A DNA stretch of 64,000 bases. Source: an uncultured Prevotellaceae bacterium (GTDB lineage: Bacteria > Bacteroidota > Bacteroidia > Bacteroidales > Bacteroidaceae). The notes below the pieces were generated by a model. The model searched no databases and was not told the DNA's origin. It worked only from the letters and a program-made list of their open reading frames with translations. Position 1 is the first letter of the stretch. Each line of letters begins with the position of its first letter. Both the position numbers and the translations under genes were made by a program. Positions 42,488-51,703 of the stretch are shown in pieces. The stretch spans positions 1 through 64,000 of the forward strand of contig CAMJZV010000006.1 of NCBI GenBank assembly GCA_946410305.1, in the 5' to 3' direction.

Positions 42488-42525
42488 AAAAGTTTCTTAA
42501 AATGTAAGTTTTAGGAAACTTTTTT
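42488..42525 (+). terminator. Rho-independent terminator
   Basis: AAAAGTTTCTTAAAA (42488-42502) pairs with TTTTAGGAAACTTTT (42509-42523), followed by more Ts. It ends the ftsY-rimO-HU-HU/LysM transcript. Confidence 0.9.
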
Positions 42526-42571
42526 AATATTATTTAGGTGTATCGCCGTGTGTTATCAGAGGGGAAATGAG

Positions 42572-42579
42572 TACTTTTG
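42572..42579 (+). promoter_or_regulatory. -7 box (TACTTTTG) of the Bat operon
   Basis: TACTTTTGCA, 40 bp upstream of the MoxR start. No clear -33 TTTG. Confidence 0.5.
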
Positions 42580-42619
42580 CATCCTGTAAAAAAAGTAAAT
42601 ACCAATAAATTGTAGAAAT

Positions 42620-43615
42620 ATGGCTGAAGCTATTGACATCCGCGAACTGAACCAGCGGATAGAACAACAAAGTGGATTCGTTACCAACCTGGTGACGGGT
42701 ATGGATCGTGTAATCGTAGGACAGAAGCACTTGGTAGACTCTTTGCTGATTGGTTTGCTGAGTGATGGTAATATTCTTTTGGAAGGTGTTCCTGGTCTGG
42801 CTAAGACATTGGCTATCAAGACACTGTCACAGCTGATAGATGCTACATACAGCCGCATCCAGTTTACGCCCGACCTGTTGCCTGCTGACGTGACAGGTAC
42901 AATGATTTACTCGCAGAAAGAGGAGAAGTTCCAGGTGAAGAAGGGGCCCGTTTTTGCCAACTTCGTACTGGCAGATGAGATTAACCGTGCTCCGGCAAAG
43001 GTACAGAGCGCATTGCTCGAGGCCATGCAGGAGAAGCAGGTGACTATTGGTGCTGACACCTTTGAACTGCCTAATCCCTTCCTGGTGATGGCTACTCAGA
43101 ACCCCATCGAGCAGGAGGGTACCTATCCATTGCCTGAGGCACAGATGGACCGTTTCATGCTGAAGGTGGTTATCGGCTATCCTACCATTGAGGAAGAGAA
43201 GAAGATTATCCGTGAGAATATTGCTGGTGCACTGCCTACGGTAAGTCCTGTTACTACAGCCGCTGAGATTATCAAGGCCCGTGAGGTGGTCCGTGAGGTA
43301 TATATCGACGAGAAGATTGAGCAGTATATTGCCGACATCGTCTTTGCTACCCGCTATCCCGACCGCTATGGCCTGAAGGATATGAAGGACATGATTTCGT
43401 TTGGTGGTTCACCACGTGCCTCTATCAATTTGGCCAAAGCTGCCCGTGCCTACGCCTTCATCAAGCGTCGTGGCTATGTGGTTCCTGAGGATGTGCGTGC
43501 TGTTGCTTACGACGTGCTTCGCCATCGTATTGGCCTGACCTACGAGGCTGAGGCCAGCAACATTACCAGCGAGGAAATTATCTCAAAGATTATCAATAAG
43601 GTAGAAGTACCCTAA
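42620..43615 (+). CDS. MoxR-family AAA+ ATPase
   Basis: A 331-aa AAA+ ATPase with Walker A GVPGLAKT, Walker B LADEINRAPAKVQSALLEAM, sensor MATQNPIEQEGTYPLPEAQM and the arginine-finger region DRFMLKV. MoxR proteins act as chaperones for VWA-domain partners. It heads the Bat operon, whose products are associated with aerotolerance and cell integrity in Bacteroides. Confidence 0.95.
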   Translation: MAEAIDIRELNQRIEQQSGFVTNLVTGMDRVIVGQKHLVDSLLIGLLSDGNILLEGVPGLAKTLAIKTLSQLIDATYSRIQFTPDLLPADVTGTMIYSQKEEKFQVKKGPVFANFVLADEINRAPAKVQSALLEAMQEKQVTIGADTFELPNPFLVMATQNPIEQEGTYPLPEAQMDRFMLKVVIGYPTIEEEKKIIRENIAGALPTVSPVTTAAEIIKAREVVREVYIDEKIEQYIADIVFATRYPDRYGLKDMKDMISFGGSPRASINLAKAARAYAFIKRRGYVVPEDVRAVAYDVLRHRIGLTYEAEASNITSEEIISKIINKVEVP

Positions 43616-43619
43616 AGAA

Positions 43620-43647
43620 GATTAAAGATTAAAAATTAAAGATTAAA
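43620..43647 (+). repeat. Heptanucleotide array GATTAAA x4 before the DUF58 gene
   Basis: GATTAAA, GATTAAA, AATTAAA and GATTAAA, ending one base before the start codon at 43649. Confidence 0.9.
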
Positions 43648-43648
43648 G

Positions 43649-44518
43649 ATGGAAACATCTGAAATCCTTAAGAAGGTACGGAAGATAGAGATCAAGGCCC
43701 GTGGCCTGAGCTCGAACGTCTTCGCTGGGCAATACCATTCTGCTTTCAAGGGTAGGGGTATGGCCTTCAGTGAGGTGCGTGAGTATCAGTATGGTGACGA
43801 TGTCCGCGATATCGACTGGAACGTGACGGCACGCTTCCATCGCCCTTATGTTAAGGTGTTCGAGGAAGAGCGTGAACTTACCGTGATGCTGCTCATCGAC
43901 GTCAGTGGTTCGCTGGACTTCGGTACGCAGCGCCAGATGAAGCGTGACATGGTCACGGAGATAGCTGCTACCATCGCCTTCTCAGCCATCCAGAACAATG
44001 ATAAGATTGGTGTGGTGTTCTTCTCCGACCGTATCGAGAAGTATATACCGCCAAAGAAGGGTCGCAAGCATATCCTCTACATCATCCGCGAGATGCTCGA
44101 CTTCCATCCGGAGTCCAAACGTACGGATGTCAAGCAGGCGTTGGAGTTTCTGACCAGCGTGGCTAAGCGTCGTTGTACGGCTTTTGTGCTCAGCGACTTC
44201 TACGTGCGCCAGGATTTCCTGCAGCCCCTGCAGATTGCCAATCGTAAGCACGACGTGGTGGCTCTTCAGGTGTACGACCTGCGAGCTCGTGAGTTGCCCG
44301 ATGTAGGACTGATGCGCGTGGTGGATGCTGAGACTGGTCATGAACAGTATATCGATACCAGCAGTAAGAGTCTTCGTCAAGCCCATGAGCGTTACTGGCA
44401 AAATCGTCAACAGCAGTTGCGTGATACGATGACCAGAAGCAATGTCGACTTGGTCAGCATCGCCACCAATGAGGACTATGTGAAGGCCCTGCTCATGTTG
44501 TTTAAACAACGTAGTTGA
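43649..44518 (+). CDS. DUF58 (VWA-like) protein
   Basis: A 289-aa DUF58 protein with no signal peptide or TM helix. YGDDVRDIDWNVTAR is the DUF58 signature and LLIDVSGSLDFG is a MIDAS-type metal site. It is the usual partner of MoxR in this operon. Its stop touches the next start (no gap). Likely cytoplasmic adaptor between MoxR and the membrane-bound Bat proteins. Confidence 0.93.
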   Translation: METSEILKKVRKIEIKARGLSSNVFAGQYHSAFKGRGMAFSEVREYQYGDDVRDIDWNVTARFHRPYVKVFEEERELTVMLLIDVSGSLDFGTQRQMKRDMVTEIAATIAFSAIQNNDKIGVVFFSDRIEKYIPPKKGRKHILYIIREMLDFHPESKRTDVKQALEFLTSVAKRRCTAFVLSDFYVRQDFLQPLQIANRKHDVVALQVYDLRARELPDVGLMRVVDAETGHEQYIDTSSKSLRQAHERYWQNRQQQLRDTMTRSNVDLVSIATNEDYVKALLMLFKQRS

Positions 44519-45559
44519 ATGAGAAGAATATTAACGATAATATACCTGATAACCAGTGCTTTGTACTTGTTTGCACAAGCAAGTGTTGAAGCAAAGATTT
44601 CGCCCATCGAAATGATGATTGGCGAGCAGGCACAGGTCACTGTCAGCGTACAGGCAGACGAGAATGCCAAGGTGGAATTTCCTACCTTCAAGCCCCGTGA
44701 GATGCTGGTGCCTGGTGTTGAGGTGCTCGATACGAAGAGTCCTACAGCCCACACGTTGGTATTGACGCTGACCAGCTTTGATGGCAACCTCTACCATCTG
44801 CCTCCCTTCAAGGTGAAGGTCAATGGTAAGGAACTGGAGACTGCCGACCTCGCGCTGAAGGTTGTTGAGGTGGAGGTAGACACCACGAAGATGGACCAGT
44901 TCTATGGTCCTAAGGATGTGCAGGATGTGCCCTTCCAATGGAGCGACCTCTCGCTGAGCTTCTGGCTGAGTGTGTTGCTGCTGGTACTGATAGCCCTCAA
45001 CTACTACCTCTATCTGCGTCTGCGTGACAACAAACCGATTATCACACATATCAAGATTGTGAAGCGTCTGTTGCCTCACCAGAAGGCTATGAAGGAAATC
45101 GAGCAGATCAAGGCCGACAAGATGGTTAGCTCGGAGAACCAAAAGGAGTATTATACCAAGCTGACAGACACGCTGCGTCGTTATATCGAGGAGCGTTACG
45201 GCTTCTCAGCGATGGAGATGACGAGTACCGAGATTATTGAGCGTCTGATGCAGACCGACCAGCAGTCACTCGATGAGCTGCGCCAGCTGTTTATGACGGC
45301 TGACCTCGTGAAGTTTGCCAAGTACTCAACAATGATTAATGAGAACGATGCTAACCTGGTTAGTGCTATCGACTTCATCAACCAGACGAAGTTAGAGAAC
45401 CAGCCGACAGAGACGGTAGAGAAGCCGCAACTCTCTGAGGCTGACCAGCGTTCGCAGAATGAGCGTCGTGTGCTGAAGACCGTTATCTGGTCGCTGGTGG
45501 CAGTATCTGTTGCCCTCTTCGGCTATGTGCTCTATAATGTTTATCAACTGATATACTGA
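44519..45559 (+). CDS. Bat-operon membrane protein (DUF4381/BatD-like)
   Basis: A 346-aa protein with signal peptide, an Ig-like extracytoplasmic domain (about 22-130, SPIEMMIGEQAQVTVSVQAD), a TM helix at about 145-165, a cytoplasmic helical part with YYTKLTDTLRRYIEERYGFS, and a second TM at the C-terminus. The arrangement resembles the DUF4381 protein found between DUF58 and VWA genes. It probably anchors the complex. No enzymatic motif. Confidence 0.8.
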   Translation: MRRILTIIYLITSALYLFAQASVEAKISPIEMMIGEQAQVTVSVQADENAKVEFPTFKPREMLVPGVEVLDTKSPTAHTLVLTLTSFDGNLYHLPPFKVKVNGKELETADLALKVVEVEVDTTKMDQFYGPKDVQDVPFQWSDLSLSFWLSVLLLVLIALNYYLYLRLRDNKPIITHIKIVKRLLPHQKAMKEIEQIKADKMVSSENQKEYYTKLTDTLRRYIEERYGFSAMEMTSTEIIERLMQTDQQSLDELRQLFMTADLVKFAKYSTMINENDANLVSAIDFINQTKLENQPTETVEKPQLSEADQRSQNERRVLKTVIWSLVAVSVALFGYVLYNVYQLIY

Positions 45560-45560
45560 T

Positions 45561-46559
45561 ATGGAATTTGCCAACAAAGAATATCTGTTTCTGCTACTCC
45601 TGCTGATACCTTATCTGATATGGTATCTGATGTACAGGAAGAAGAGCGAGCCCACGATGCGCATGAGCGACACCATGGCCTATCGCTATGCACCACGCTC
45701 ATGGAAAGTCGTGCTGATGCCCGTTCAGCAGATACTGCGCATCGCCGTATTCGTCTTGGTGGTATTGGTGCTGGCACGTCCGCAGACCCAGAATTCGTGG
45801 AAGAACCAGACCATGGAGGGTATCGACATCATGTTGGCAATGGACGTGTCGACGTCGATGCTGGCAGAAGACCTGAAGCCTAACCGTATGGAGGCTGCCA
45901 AGCAGGTTGCTGCCGAGTTCATCACTGGACGTCCCAATGATAATATCGGTCTGTCGATATTTGCCGGTGAGGCCTTTACACAGTGTCCTATGACCACCGA
46001 CCATGCCTCGCTGCTGAATCTGTTGCAGGGTGTACGTACCGATATTGCCCAGCGCGGTCTGATAGAAGATGGTACTGCCATCGGTATGGGATTGGCCAAT
46101 GCCGTCTCCCGTTTGAAGGATTCCAAAGCTAAGAGTAAGGTTGTCATCCTGCTGACGGATGGTAGTAACAACCGTGGTGACCTGTCGCCTATGACGGCAG
46201 CAGAGATTGCCAAGAGTTTTGGTATTCGCGTCTATACCATCGGCGTTGGTACCAACAAGGTGGCACCTTATCCTATGATGGTTGCTGGTGGTGTACAGTA
46301 TGTCAACATCCCCGTGGAGATTGACACTAAGACACTGAGTGAGATAGCTGTGACTACCAATGGTGACTTCTATCGTGCTACCAATAATAAAGAGTTGCAG
46401 CAAATCTATAAGGAGATTGATAAACTGGAGAAATCGAAGCTCAACGTCAAGAAGTTTAGCAAGCGCTACGAGGCCTACCAGCCTTTTGCCATTGCTGCCG
46501 TACTGCTGTTGCTCCTTGAGATGCTGTTGAGAATAACCATATTCAGAAAGTTACCGTAA
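45561..46559 (+). CDS. batA: BatA, VWA-domain membrane protein
   Basis: A 332-aa aerotolerance protein: two N-terminal TM helices (about 8-25 and 57-77), a periplasmic VWA domain with MIDAS MLAMDVSTSM and later LLTDGSNNRGD, and a C-terminal TM helix. Named from Bacteroides fragilis Bat proteins. 1 bp before the BatB-BatC fusion gene. Confidence 0.93.
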   Translation: MEFANKEYLFLLLLLIPYLIWYLMYRKKSEPTMRMSDTMAYRYAPRSWKVVLMPVQQILRIAVFVLVVLVLARPQTQNSWKNQTMEGIDIMLAMDVSTSMLAEDLKPNRMEAAKQVAAEFITGRPNDNIGLSIFAGEAFTQCPMTTDHASLLNLLQGVRTDIAQRGLIEDGTAIGMGLANAVSRLKDSKAKSKVVILLTDGSNNRGDLSPMTAAEIAKSFGIRVYTIGVGTNKVAPYPMMVAGGVQYVNIPVEIDTKTLSEIAVTTNGDFYRATNNKELQQIYKEIDKLEKSKLNVKKFSKRYEAYQPFAIAAVLLLLLEMLLRITIFRKLP

Positions 46560-46560
46560 G

Positions 46561-48243
46561 ATGTTTAGATTCGAAGACCCTATATACCTCTATCTATTAG
46601 CTGTCATCCCTGTGTTGGCAGTGATACGATGGCTGATGATACGCCAACAGAAGAAGCGCCTGCGCCGCTTTGGTGATCCAGAGTTGGTGAAGGAACTGAT
46701 GCCCGATGTGTCACGCTTCCGCCCGTTGGTTAAGTTCAGCCTGCTGCTGTTGGCTTTGTCATTGTTGATCGTCATGCTGGCTCGTCCGCAGTTTGGCACG
46801 AAGATCAGTCATGAGAAGCGTACGGGTATCGAGACCATCATTGCAATGGATATCAGTAACTCGATGCTGGCAGAGGATGTGACACCCAGCCGTCTGGATC
46901 GTTCGAAGATGATGGTAGAGAACCTGGTGGATAACTTCACCAACGATAAGATAGGTCTTATCGTCTTTGCCGGTGACGCTTTTATCCAGTTGCCTATCAC
47001 CAGCGATTATGTTTCTGCCAAGATGTTCCTGTCGAGCATTGATCCTTCGATGATGGCTACACAGGGTACCGATATTGCCAAAGCTATCTCCATGGCCTCG
47101 CACAGCTTTACGCAGCAAGAGGGGGTAGGTAAGGCTATCATAGTTATTACCGATGGTGAAGACCATGAGGGCGGTGCTCTCGAAGCTGCCAAAGAGGCTA
47201 ACGAGCGTGGCCATCGTGTCTATGTGCTGGGTGTGGGTTCTCCCAAGGGCGCTCCCATTCCTACTGGCGATGGCGACTTTATGAAAGACAATACTGGTCA
47301 GACTGTGATGACGGGTCTCAACGAAGAGATGTGTCGCCAGATTGCCCAGGCTGGTGGTGGTGCTTATATCCATGTGGAGAATAACAGCAGTGCTCAGGAG
47401 AAACTGGATGAAGAGTTGGATAAGTTGGCAAAGAAGGAGATTTCCTCTACCATCTATAGCGACTATGACGAACAGTTCCAGGCAGTAGGCATTCTTGCCC
47501 TGTTGTTGCTCATCATCGAGGCCTGCCTCTTGGAGGTTCAGAACCCGCTGCTGCGGAATATCTCACTGTTTAAGAGAAAGAAGCTCGTAGCCGTTCTCGC
47601 CCTCTTGCTGATGGCAGGTACTGCTGCAGCTCAGAGTGACCGCCAATATGTGCACAAAGGCAACAAGCAGTTCCGTGCTGGCAACTATGCTGATGCCGAG
47701 GTACTCTATCGCAAGGCTATTGAGAAGAATCCCCGTAATCCGCAGGCTGTCTATAACCTGGGCGTGGCACTGATGAAACAGCAGAAAGACTCTGCGGCTG
47801 TCCAGCAGTTTATGGATGCCGGCAAGATAGAGACCAACCCTTTGCGCCGTGCTCTGTCCTATCATAATGCTGGTGTCATCTGTCAGGGTAAGAAGATGTA
47901 TGGCGAGGCCATCGATGTCTATAAGGAGGCTTTGCGCAACAATCCTGCCGATGACGAGACACGCTATAACCTGGAGCTCTGCAAGCGTCAGCAGAAACAG
48001 CAGCAACAGAATCAGCAGCAGCAACAACAGCAAAAGCAGGATAAGCAAGAACAGAAGCAAGAAGAAAAGAAAGACGAGCAGAAGCAGCAACAACAGGAGC
48101 AGAAGCAGCAGGAACAGCAGATGAGTCGTGAGAATGCTGAACAGATGCTCAATGCTGCCATGCAGGAGGAAAAACAGACCCAGCAGCGTATGAAGAAGGC
48201 TCAGCAGCAGCCCAACCGTCGCAAACTGGAGAAGAATTGGTAA
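46561..48243 (+). CDS. BatB-BatC fusion: VWA protein joined to TPR/Q-rich domain
   Basis: A 560-aa fusion. Residues 1-330 are BatB: two TM helices, VWA domain with IAMDISNSML, C-terminal TM. At 337-359 (KRKKLVAVLALLLMAGTAAA) a complete signal-peptide-like segment follows, then BatC: TPR units (about 362-470) and a Gln/Lys/Glu tail with runs of up to 7 Gln. The internal signal segment shows this is a recent end-to-start fusion of two secreted proteins; it may now be an extra TM helix or still be cleaved. Confidence 0.9.
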   Translation: MFRFEDPIYLYLLAVIPVLAVIRWLMIRQQKKRLRRFGDPELVKELMPDVSRFRPLVKFSLLLLALSLLIVMLARPQFGTKISHEKRTGIETIIAMDISNSMLAEDVTPSRLDRSKMMVENLVDNFTNDKIGLIVFAGDAFIQLPITSDYVSAKMFLSSIDPSMMATQGTDIAKAISMASHSFTQQEGVGKAIIVITDGEDHEGGALEAAKEANERGHRVYVLGVGSPKGAPIPTGDGDFMKDNTGQTVMTGLNEEMCRQIAQAGGGAYIHVENNSSAQEKLDEELDKLAKKEISSTIYSDYDEQFQAVGILALLLLIIEACLLEVQNPLLRNISLFKRKKLVAVLALLLMAGTAAAQSDRQYVHKGNKQFRAGNYADAEVLYRKAIEKNPRNPQAVYNLGVALMKQQKDSAAVQQFMDAGKIETNPLRRALSYHNAGVICQGKKMYGEAIDVYKEALRNNPADDETRYNLELCKRQQKQQQQNQQQQQQQKQDKQEQKQEEKKDEQKQQQQEQKQQEQQMSRENAEQMLNAAMQEEKQTQQRMKKAQQQPNRRKLEKNW

Positions 48244-48274
48244 TGGGAAAATGTAAAAATTATAAAATGAAACA

Positions 48275-50848
48275 ATGAAAAGACAACTGATTTTTTTTAT
48301 TACATTATTCAATTTTTACATTGCGACAATTGTCGCCCAGACGCTGACAGGTCGTGCTCCCTCGCAGGTTGCTGTGGGTGAGCAGTTCCGTTTGTCTTAT
48401 ACCATCAATACGCAGGATGTCCGTGGATTCCGTGCAGGCAATATCCCAGAGGAATTGGAAGTACTGATGGGTCCCAGCACGTCCACACAGTCGAGTTTCC
48501 AGATGGTCAATGGTCATACGTCGAGTACGTCGTCAGTGACCTATACCTATATCGTCGTAGCTACCAAGAATGGTACGTTCACCATTCCACCCGCCCATTG
48601 CACTGTCGACGGTAAGACCGTCACCTCTAACGAGTTACGCATCAAGGTAAGTGGTCAGGCTCAGCAGGGCGGCCGTCAGCAGAGCCGCCAGCAGGGTGGG
48701 GGCAATGGCGAGATGCGCTCTGCAGGTAGCTCCATCTCTGGCAGTGACCTATTTATTCACGTCAGCGCTTCAAAGCGTCATGTCCGCGAACAGGAACCCA
48801 TCCTGTTGACCTATAAGGTCTATACGTTGGTGAACCTGACGCAGCTCAGTGGTAAGATGCCCGACCTGAAGAGCTTCTACACCCGTGAGGTGCCCCTGCC
48901 ACAGGAGAAGAGTTTCAAGATAGAGACCTTCAATGGCCGCCAGTATCGTACGGTGACGTGGCAGCAGTATGTCATGTTCCCCCAGGCTACTGGTAAACTG
49001 GAAATACCAACTATTACCTACGAAGGTATCGTCGCCATGCAGAACCGCAACATCGACCCCTTCGAGGCCTTCTTCAACGGTGGTTCAGGATATATAGAAG
49101 TCAAGAAGCAAATCAAGGCGCCCGCCATCACCATTCAGGTAGACCCGCTGCCCCAGCGCCCTGCAAACTTCTCAGGTGGTGTAGGTTCCTTCAATATCTC
49201 TGCAACGATTGATAAGAAGGAGGTCAAGGCCAATGAGCCTATCAACCTGAGAGTGGTTGTTAGTGGTGTTGGTAACATGAAGCTGTTGAAACAGCCCGTC
49301 GTCAAGATGCCTAAGGACTTCGACGGGTATGATGCCAAGGTAACGGACAAGACCAAACTGACAGTCAACGGTCTGGAAGGTAGCATCGTCTACGACTTCC
49401 TGGCAGTGCCTCGTCATCAGGGTACTTTCGAGATTCCACCGATAGAATACACCTATTTCGATACGAAGACCAACAGTTACCAGACGCGTCGTACCGAAGG
49501 TTTTACGCTGAAGGTCGCCAAGGGCGATGGTCAGACAACGGTGGCTTCCTTTGCTGGTCAGGAGGATGTCAAGCAGCTGGGTAGCGATATCCGTTATATC
49601 CATACGGGCAATACCGACCAGCATGGCGTCAACGAGTTCTTCTTCGGCTCTGTCACCTACTGGGTATCGTTGGCAGTGCTTGTCATTGTTTTCCTGTCGC
49701 TGTTCATCATCTTCCGCCATCGTGCCATCGAGAATGCCAACATTGTCAAGCAGCGTGCCGGCAAGGCCAACAAGGTCGCTGTGAAACGTCTGAAGAAGGC
49801 TGCCAAACTCATGAAGTCTGGCAAGGACGGTGAGTTCTACGATGAGGTGATGCGTGCACTGTGGGGCTATGTCGGTGATAAGCTGAATATGCCTGTCGAT
49901 CAGCTTACCCGCGACAATGTCAGTCAGCAGTTGTCTCAGTATAATGTGTCTGAAGAAACCATCAGCCAGTTTGTGGGAGCCCTCGACGAGTGCGAGTTTG
50001 CCCGCTATGCTCCTGGCGATGCTACAGGAAACATGAATAAGGTGTATGATGCTGCCATTACGGCCATCACCCAGATAGCCAATACGATGAAGAAGTCAAA
50101 GAACATGAAGCCGCTGACGGTGCTGCTCTTGCTACTGATGCTGCCGCTGGCTGCCAGTGCTGCCACTAAGGAAACGGCCGACAGCCTCTATGCCGCCGAG
50201 CACTATCAGGAGGCTGCCAAGCAGTACGAGGCATTGTTGAAGCAGGGCGTGTCGTCAGACTTGTACTATAACCTCGGCAATTGCTACTATCGCATGGACG
50301 ATATGACGCGTGCCGTATTGAACTACGAGCGTGCCCAGCTGTTGTCGCCTGGCGACCGCGATGTCCGTCTGAACCTGCAGATGGCACGTTCCAAGACCAT
50401 CGACAAGATTGTCCCTGAGTCAGAGATGTTCTTCGTTACGTGGTACCACTCGTTGGTCAACCTGATGAGTGTCGACGGATGGGCCCGTATGGCGCTTGTC
50501 TCACTGGTCGTTGCCATCATCCTGGCGCTGGCCTATCTCTTTAGTGACCGTATCTGGCTGCGTAAGGTGGGCTTCTTCGTGGGTCTGCTGTTCCTCGTAG
50601 TCTTTGCGCTGAGCAACCTCTTTGCCTACCAGCAGAAAGAGGCGCTCGTACACCGCTCAGGAGCCATCGTCATCCGTTCGGCAGTCACTGTCAAGAGTAC
50701 GCCAGCCAATAACGGTACCGATCTGTTCATCCTGCATGAGGGTACGAAGGTAACCATTACCGACAATAGCATGAAGGAGTGGTGCGAGATTCGTGTAGCT
50801 GATGGTAAGGAAGGTTGGTTGCCAACAAAAGACTTGGAGGTAATATAA
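48275..50848 (+). CDS. BatD-BatE fusion: oxygen-tolerance protein joined to TPR-SH3 protein
   Basis: An 857-aa fusion. Residues 1-600 are BatD: signal peptide (LFNFYIATIVAQ), Ig-like domains, a TM helix near 470-490 and a helical cytoplasmic part. At 611 the sequence restarts with MKPLTVLLLLLMLPLAASA, a full signal peptide, then BatE: TPR units (DSLYAAEHYQEAAKQYEALL), two TM helices, and a C-terminal SH3-like domain (GTDLFILHEGTKVTI). Same kind of fusion as BatB-BatC. The stop codon overlaps a heptamer array. Confidence 0.9.
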   Translation: MKRQLIFFITLFNFYIATIVAQTLTGRAPSQVAVGEQFRLSYTINTQDVRGFRAGNIPEELEVLMGPSTSTQSSFQMVNGHTSSTSSVTYTYIVVATKNGTFTIPPAHCTVDGKTVTSNELRIKVSGQAQQGGRQQSRQQGGGNGEMRSAGSSISGSDLFIHVSASKRHVREQEPILLTYKVYTLVNLTQLSGKMPDLKSFYTREVPLPQEKSFKIETFNGRQYRTVTWQQYVMFPQATGKLEIPTITYEGIVAMQNRNIDPFEAFFNGGSGYIEVKKQIKAPAITIQVDPLPQRPANFSGGVGSFNISATIDKKEVKANEPINLRVVVSGVGNMKLLKQPVVKMPKDFDGYDAKVTDKTKLTVNGLEGSIVYDFLAVPRHQGTFEIPPIEYTYFDTKTNSYQTRRTEGFTLKVAKGDGQTTVASFAGQEDVKQLGSDIRYIHTGNTDQHGVNEFFFGSVTYWVSLAVLVIVFLSLFIIFRHRAIENANIVKQRAGKANKVAVKRLKKAAKLMKSGKDGEFYDEVMRALWGYVGDKLNMPVDQLTRDNVSQQLSQYNVSEETISQFVGALDECEFARYAPGDATGNMNKVYDAAITAITQIANTMKKSKNMKPLTVLLLLLMLPLAASAATKETADSLYAAEHYQEAAKQYEALLKQGVSSDLYYNLGNCYYRMDDMTRAVLNYERAQLLSPGDRDVRLNLQMARSKTIDKIVPESEMFFVTWYHSLVNLMSVDGWARMALVSLVVAIILALAYLFSDRIWLRKVGFFVGLLFLVVFALSNLFAYQQKEALVHRSGAIVIRSAVTVKSTPANNGTDLFILHEGTKVTITDNSMKEWCEIRVADGKEGWLPTKDLEVI

Positions 50849-50894
50849 TGCTTAATGCATAATGCTTAATGCTTAATGCTTAATGCTTAATAAT
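50846..50894 (+). repeat. Heptanucleotide array TAATGCT x7
   Basis: TAATGCT, TAATGCA, TAATGCT x4 and TAATAAT. It starts with the stop codon of the BatD-BatE gene and ends inside the start codon of the PAP2 gene (50893). Confidence 0.95.
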
Positions 50895-51549
50895 GGAACA
50901 GCTTATTCAGTTTGACAAACAGTTGCTGCTGATGGTCAATGGCAGCGATTCAGTGTTCCTCGACTATGTCGTGTTGACGCTGACCAATGCCAAGACGTGG
51001 ATTCCCTTGTATCTAGGACTGTTCTACGTCGTGCTGATGACGCATAAGCCAAACTGGCGCGACATCCTGCTCATTCTGGGTGCTGCCGGACTGTGTGTAC
51101 TATTGGCAGGCACCATCGATGACACTATCGTCAAACCGCTGGTGGCTCGCTGGCGTCCTACCCACGACCCTGAAATCGGTATGCTGGTGGATGTCGTCAA
51201 CGACTATCGTGGTGGCAACTACGGATTCTTCTCGGCACATGCGGCAAACACGTTCAGCATTGCGCTGTTCTTCTCGCTGCTGATGCGTCACCGCTTGTTT
51301 GTTGTTTTCATGGTCTGCTGGTCGTTCATCAACTGCTGGACACGCCTCTATCTGGGTGTCCACTATCCTGGCGACATCACTGTCGGACTCCTCTGGGGAG
51401 CCGCCGTCGGCTATAGCGTCTATCGTCTCTACTGCCGCTTCACCGTTCCTGTCCGTTACGACATGAAACATCTGTATGTTCCCATAGCTATACTATGTCT
51501 ATCGGTAGTCTATGCGATGATACGGGCAGCTATCATAACATGGGCATAA
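50893..51549 (+). CDS. PAP2-family lipid phosphatase
   Basis: A 218-aa membrane protein with about six TM helices and the three PAP2 motifs: K81-x6-R88-P89, the SAH motif at 114-116 (usually PSGH) and R151-x5-H157-x3-D161. It removes phosphate from a lipid such as undecaprenyl pyrophosphate or phosphatidic acid at the periplasmic face. The Pro/Gly of PSGH are changed to FSAH, seen in many Bacteroidota members. Confidence 0.9.
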   Translation: MEQLIQFDKQLLLMVNGSDSVFLDYVVLTLTNAKTWIPLYLGLFYVVLMTHKPNWRDILLILGAAGLCVLLAGTIDDTIVKPLVARWRPTHDPEIGMLVDVVNDYRGGNYGFFSAHAANTFSIALFFSLLMRHRLFVVFMVCWSFINCWTRLYLGVHYPGDITVGLLWGAAVGYSVYRLYCRFTVPVRYDMKHLYVPIAILCLSVVYAMIRAAIITWA

Positions 51550-51556
51550 GGAAAAT

Positions 51557-51589
51557 CGGGTAATTGCTTTGCAATTTGCCCGTTTTTTT
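51557..51589 (+). terminator. Rho-independent terminator
   Basis: CGGGTAATTGC pairs with GCAATTTGCCCG with a small bulge, then TTTTTTT. It ends the Bat/PAP2 transcript just after the stop at 51549. Confidence 0.85.
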
Positions 51590-51639
51590 GTAATTTTGAC
51601 TTCGTCGAAAGTACTCTCGTTCGAAAATACCCAAATAAA

Positions 51640-51671
51640 TTTGGTATTTTACTCACTTATTCGTACCTTTG
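51640..51671 (+). promoter_or_regulatory. -33/-7 promoter of pheT
   Basis: TTTG at 51640-51643 and TACCTTTG at 51664-51671, 20 bp apart, then CA. Confidence 0.78.
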
Positions 51672-51703
51672 CACCGTTTTTCTGAAATTATAATTTCATT
51701 GCA

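Noticed and set aside
47563..48312. Minus-strand frame with long Leu runs
   Set aside because: Antisense of the Gln-rich (CAG/CAA) tail of BatC; poly-Leu is an artefact.
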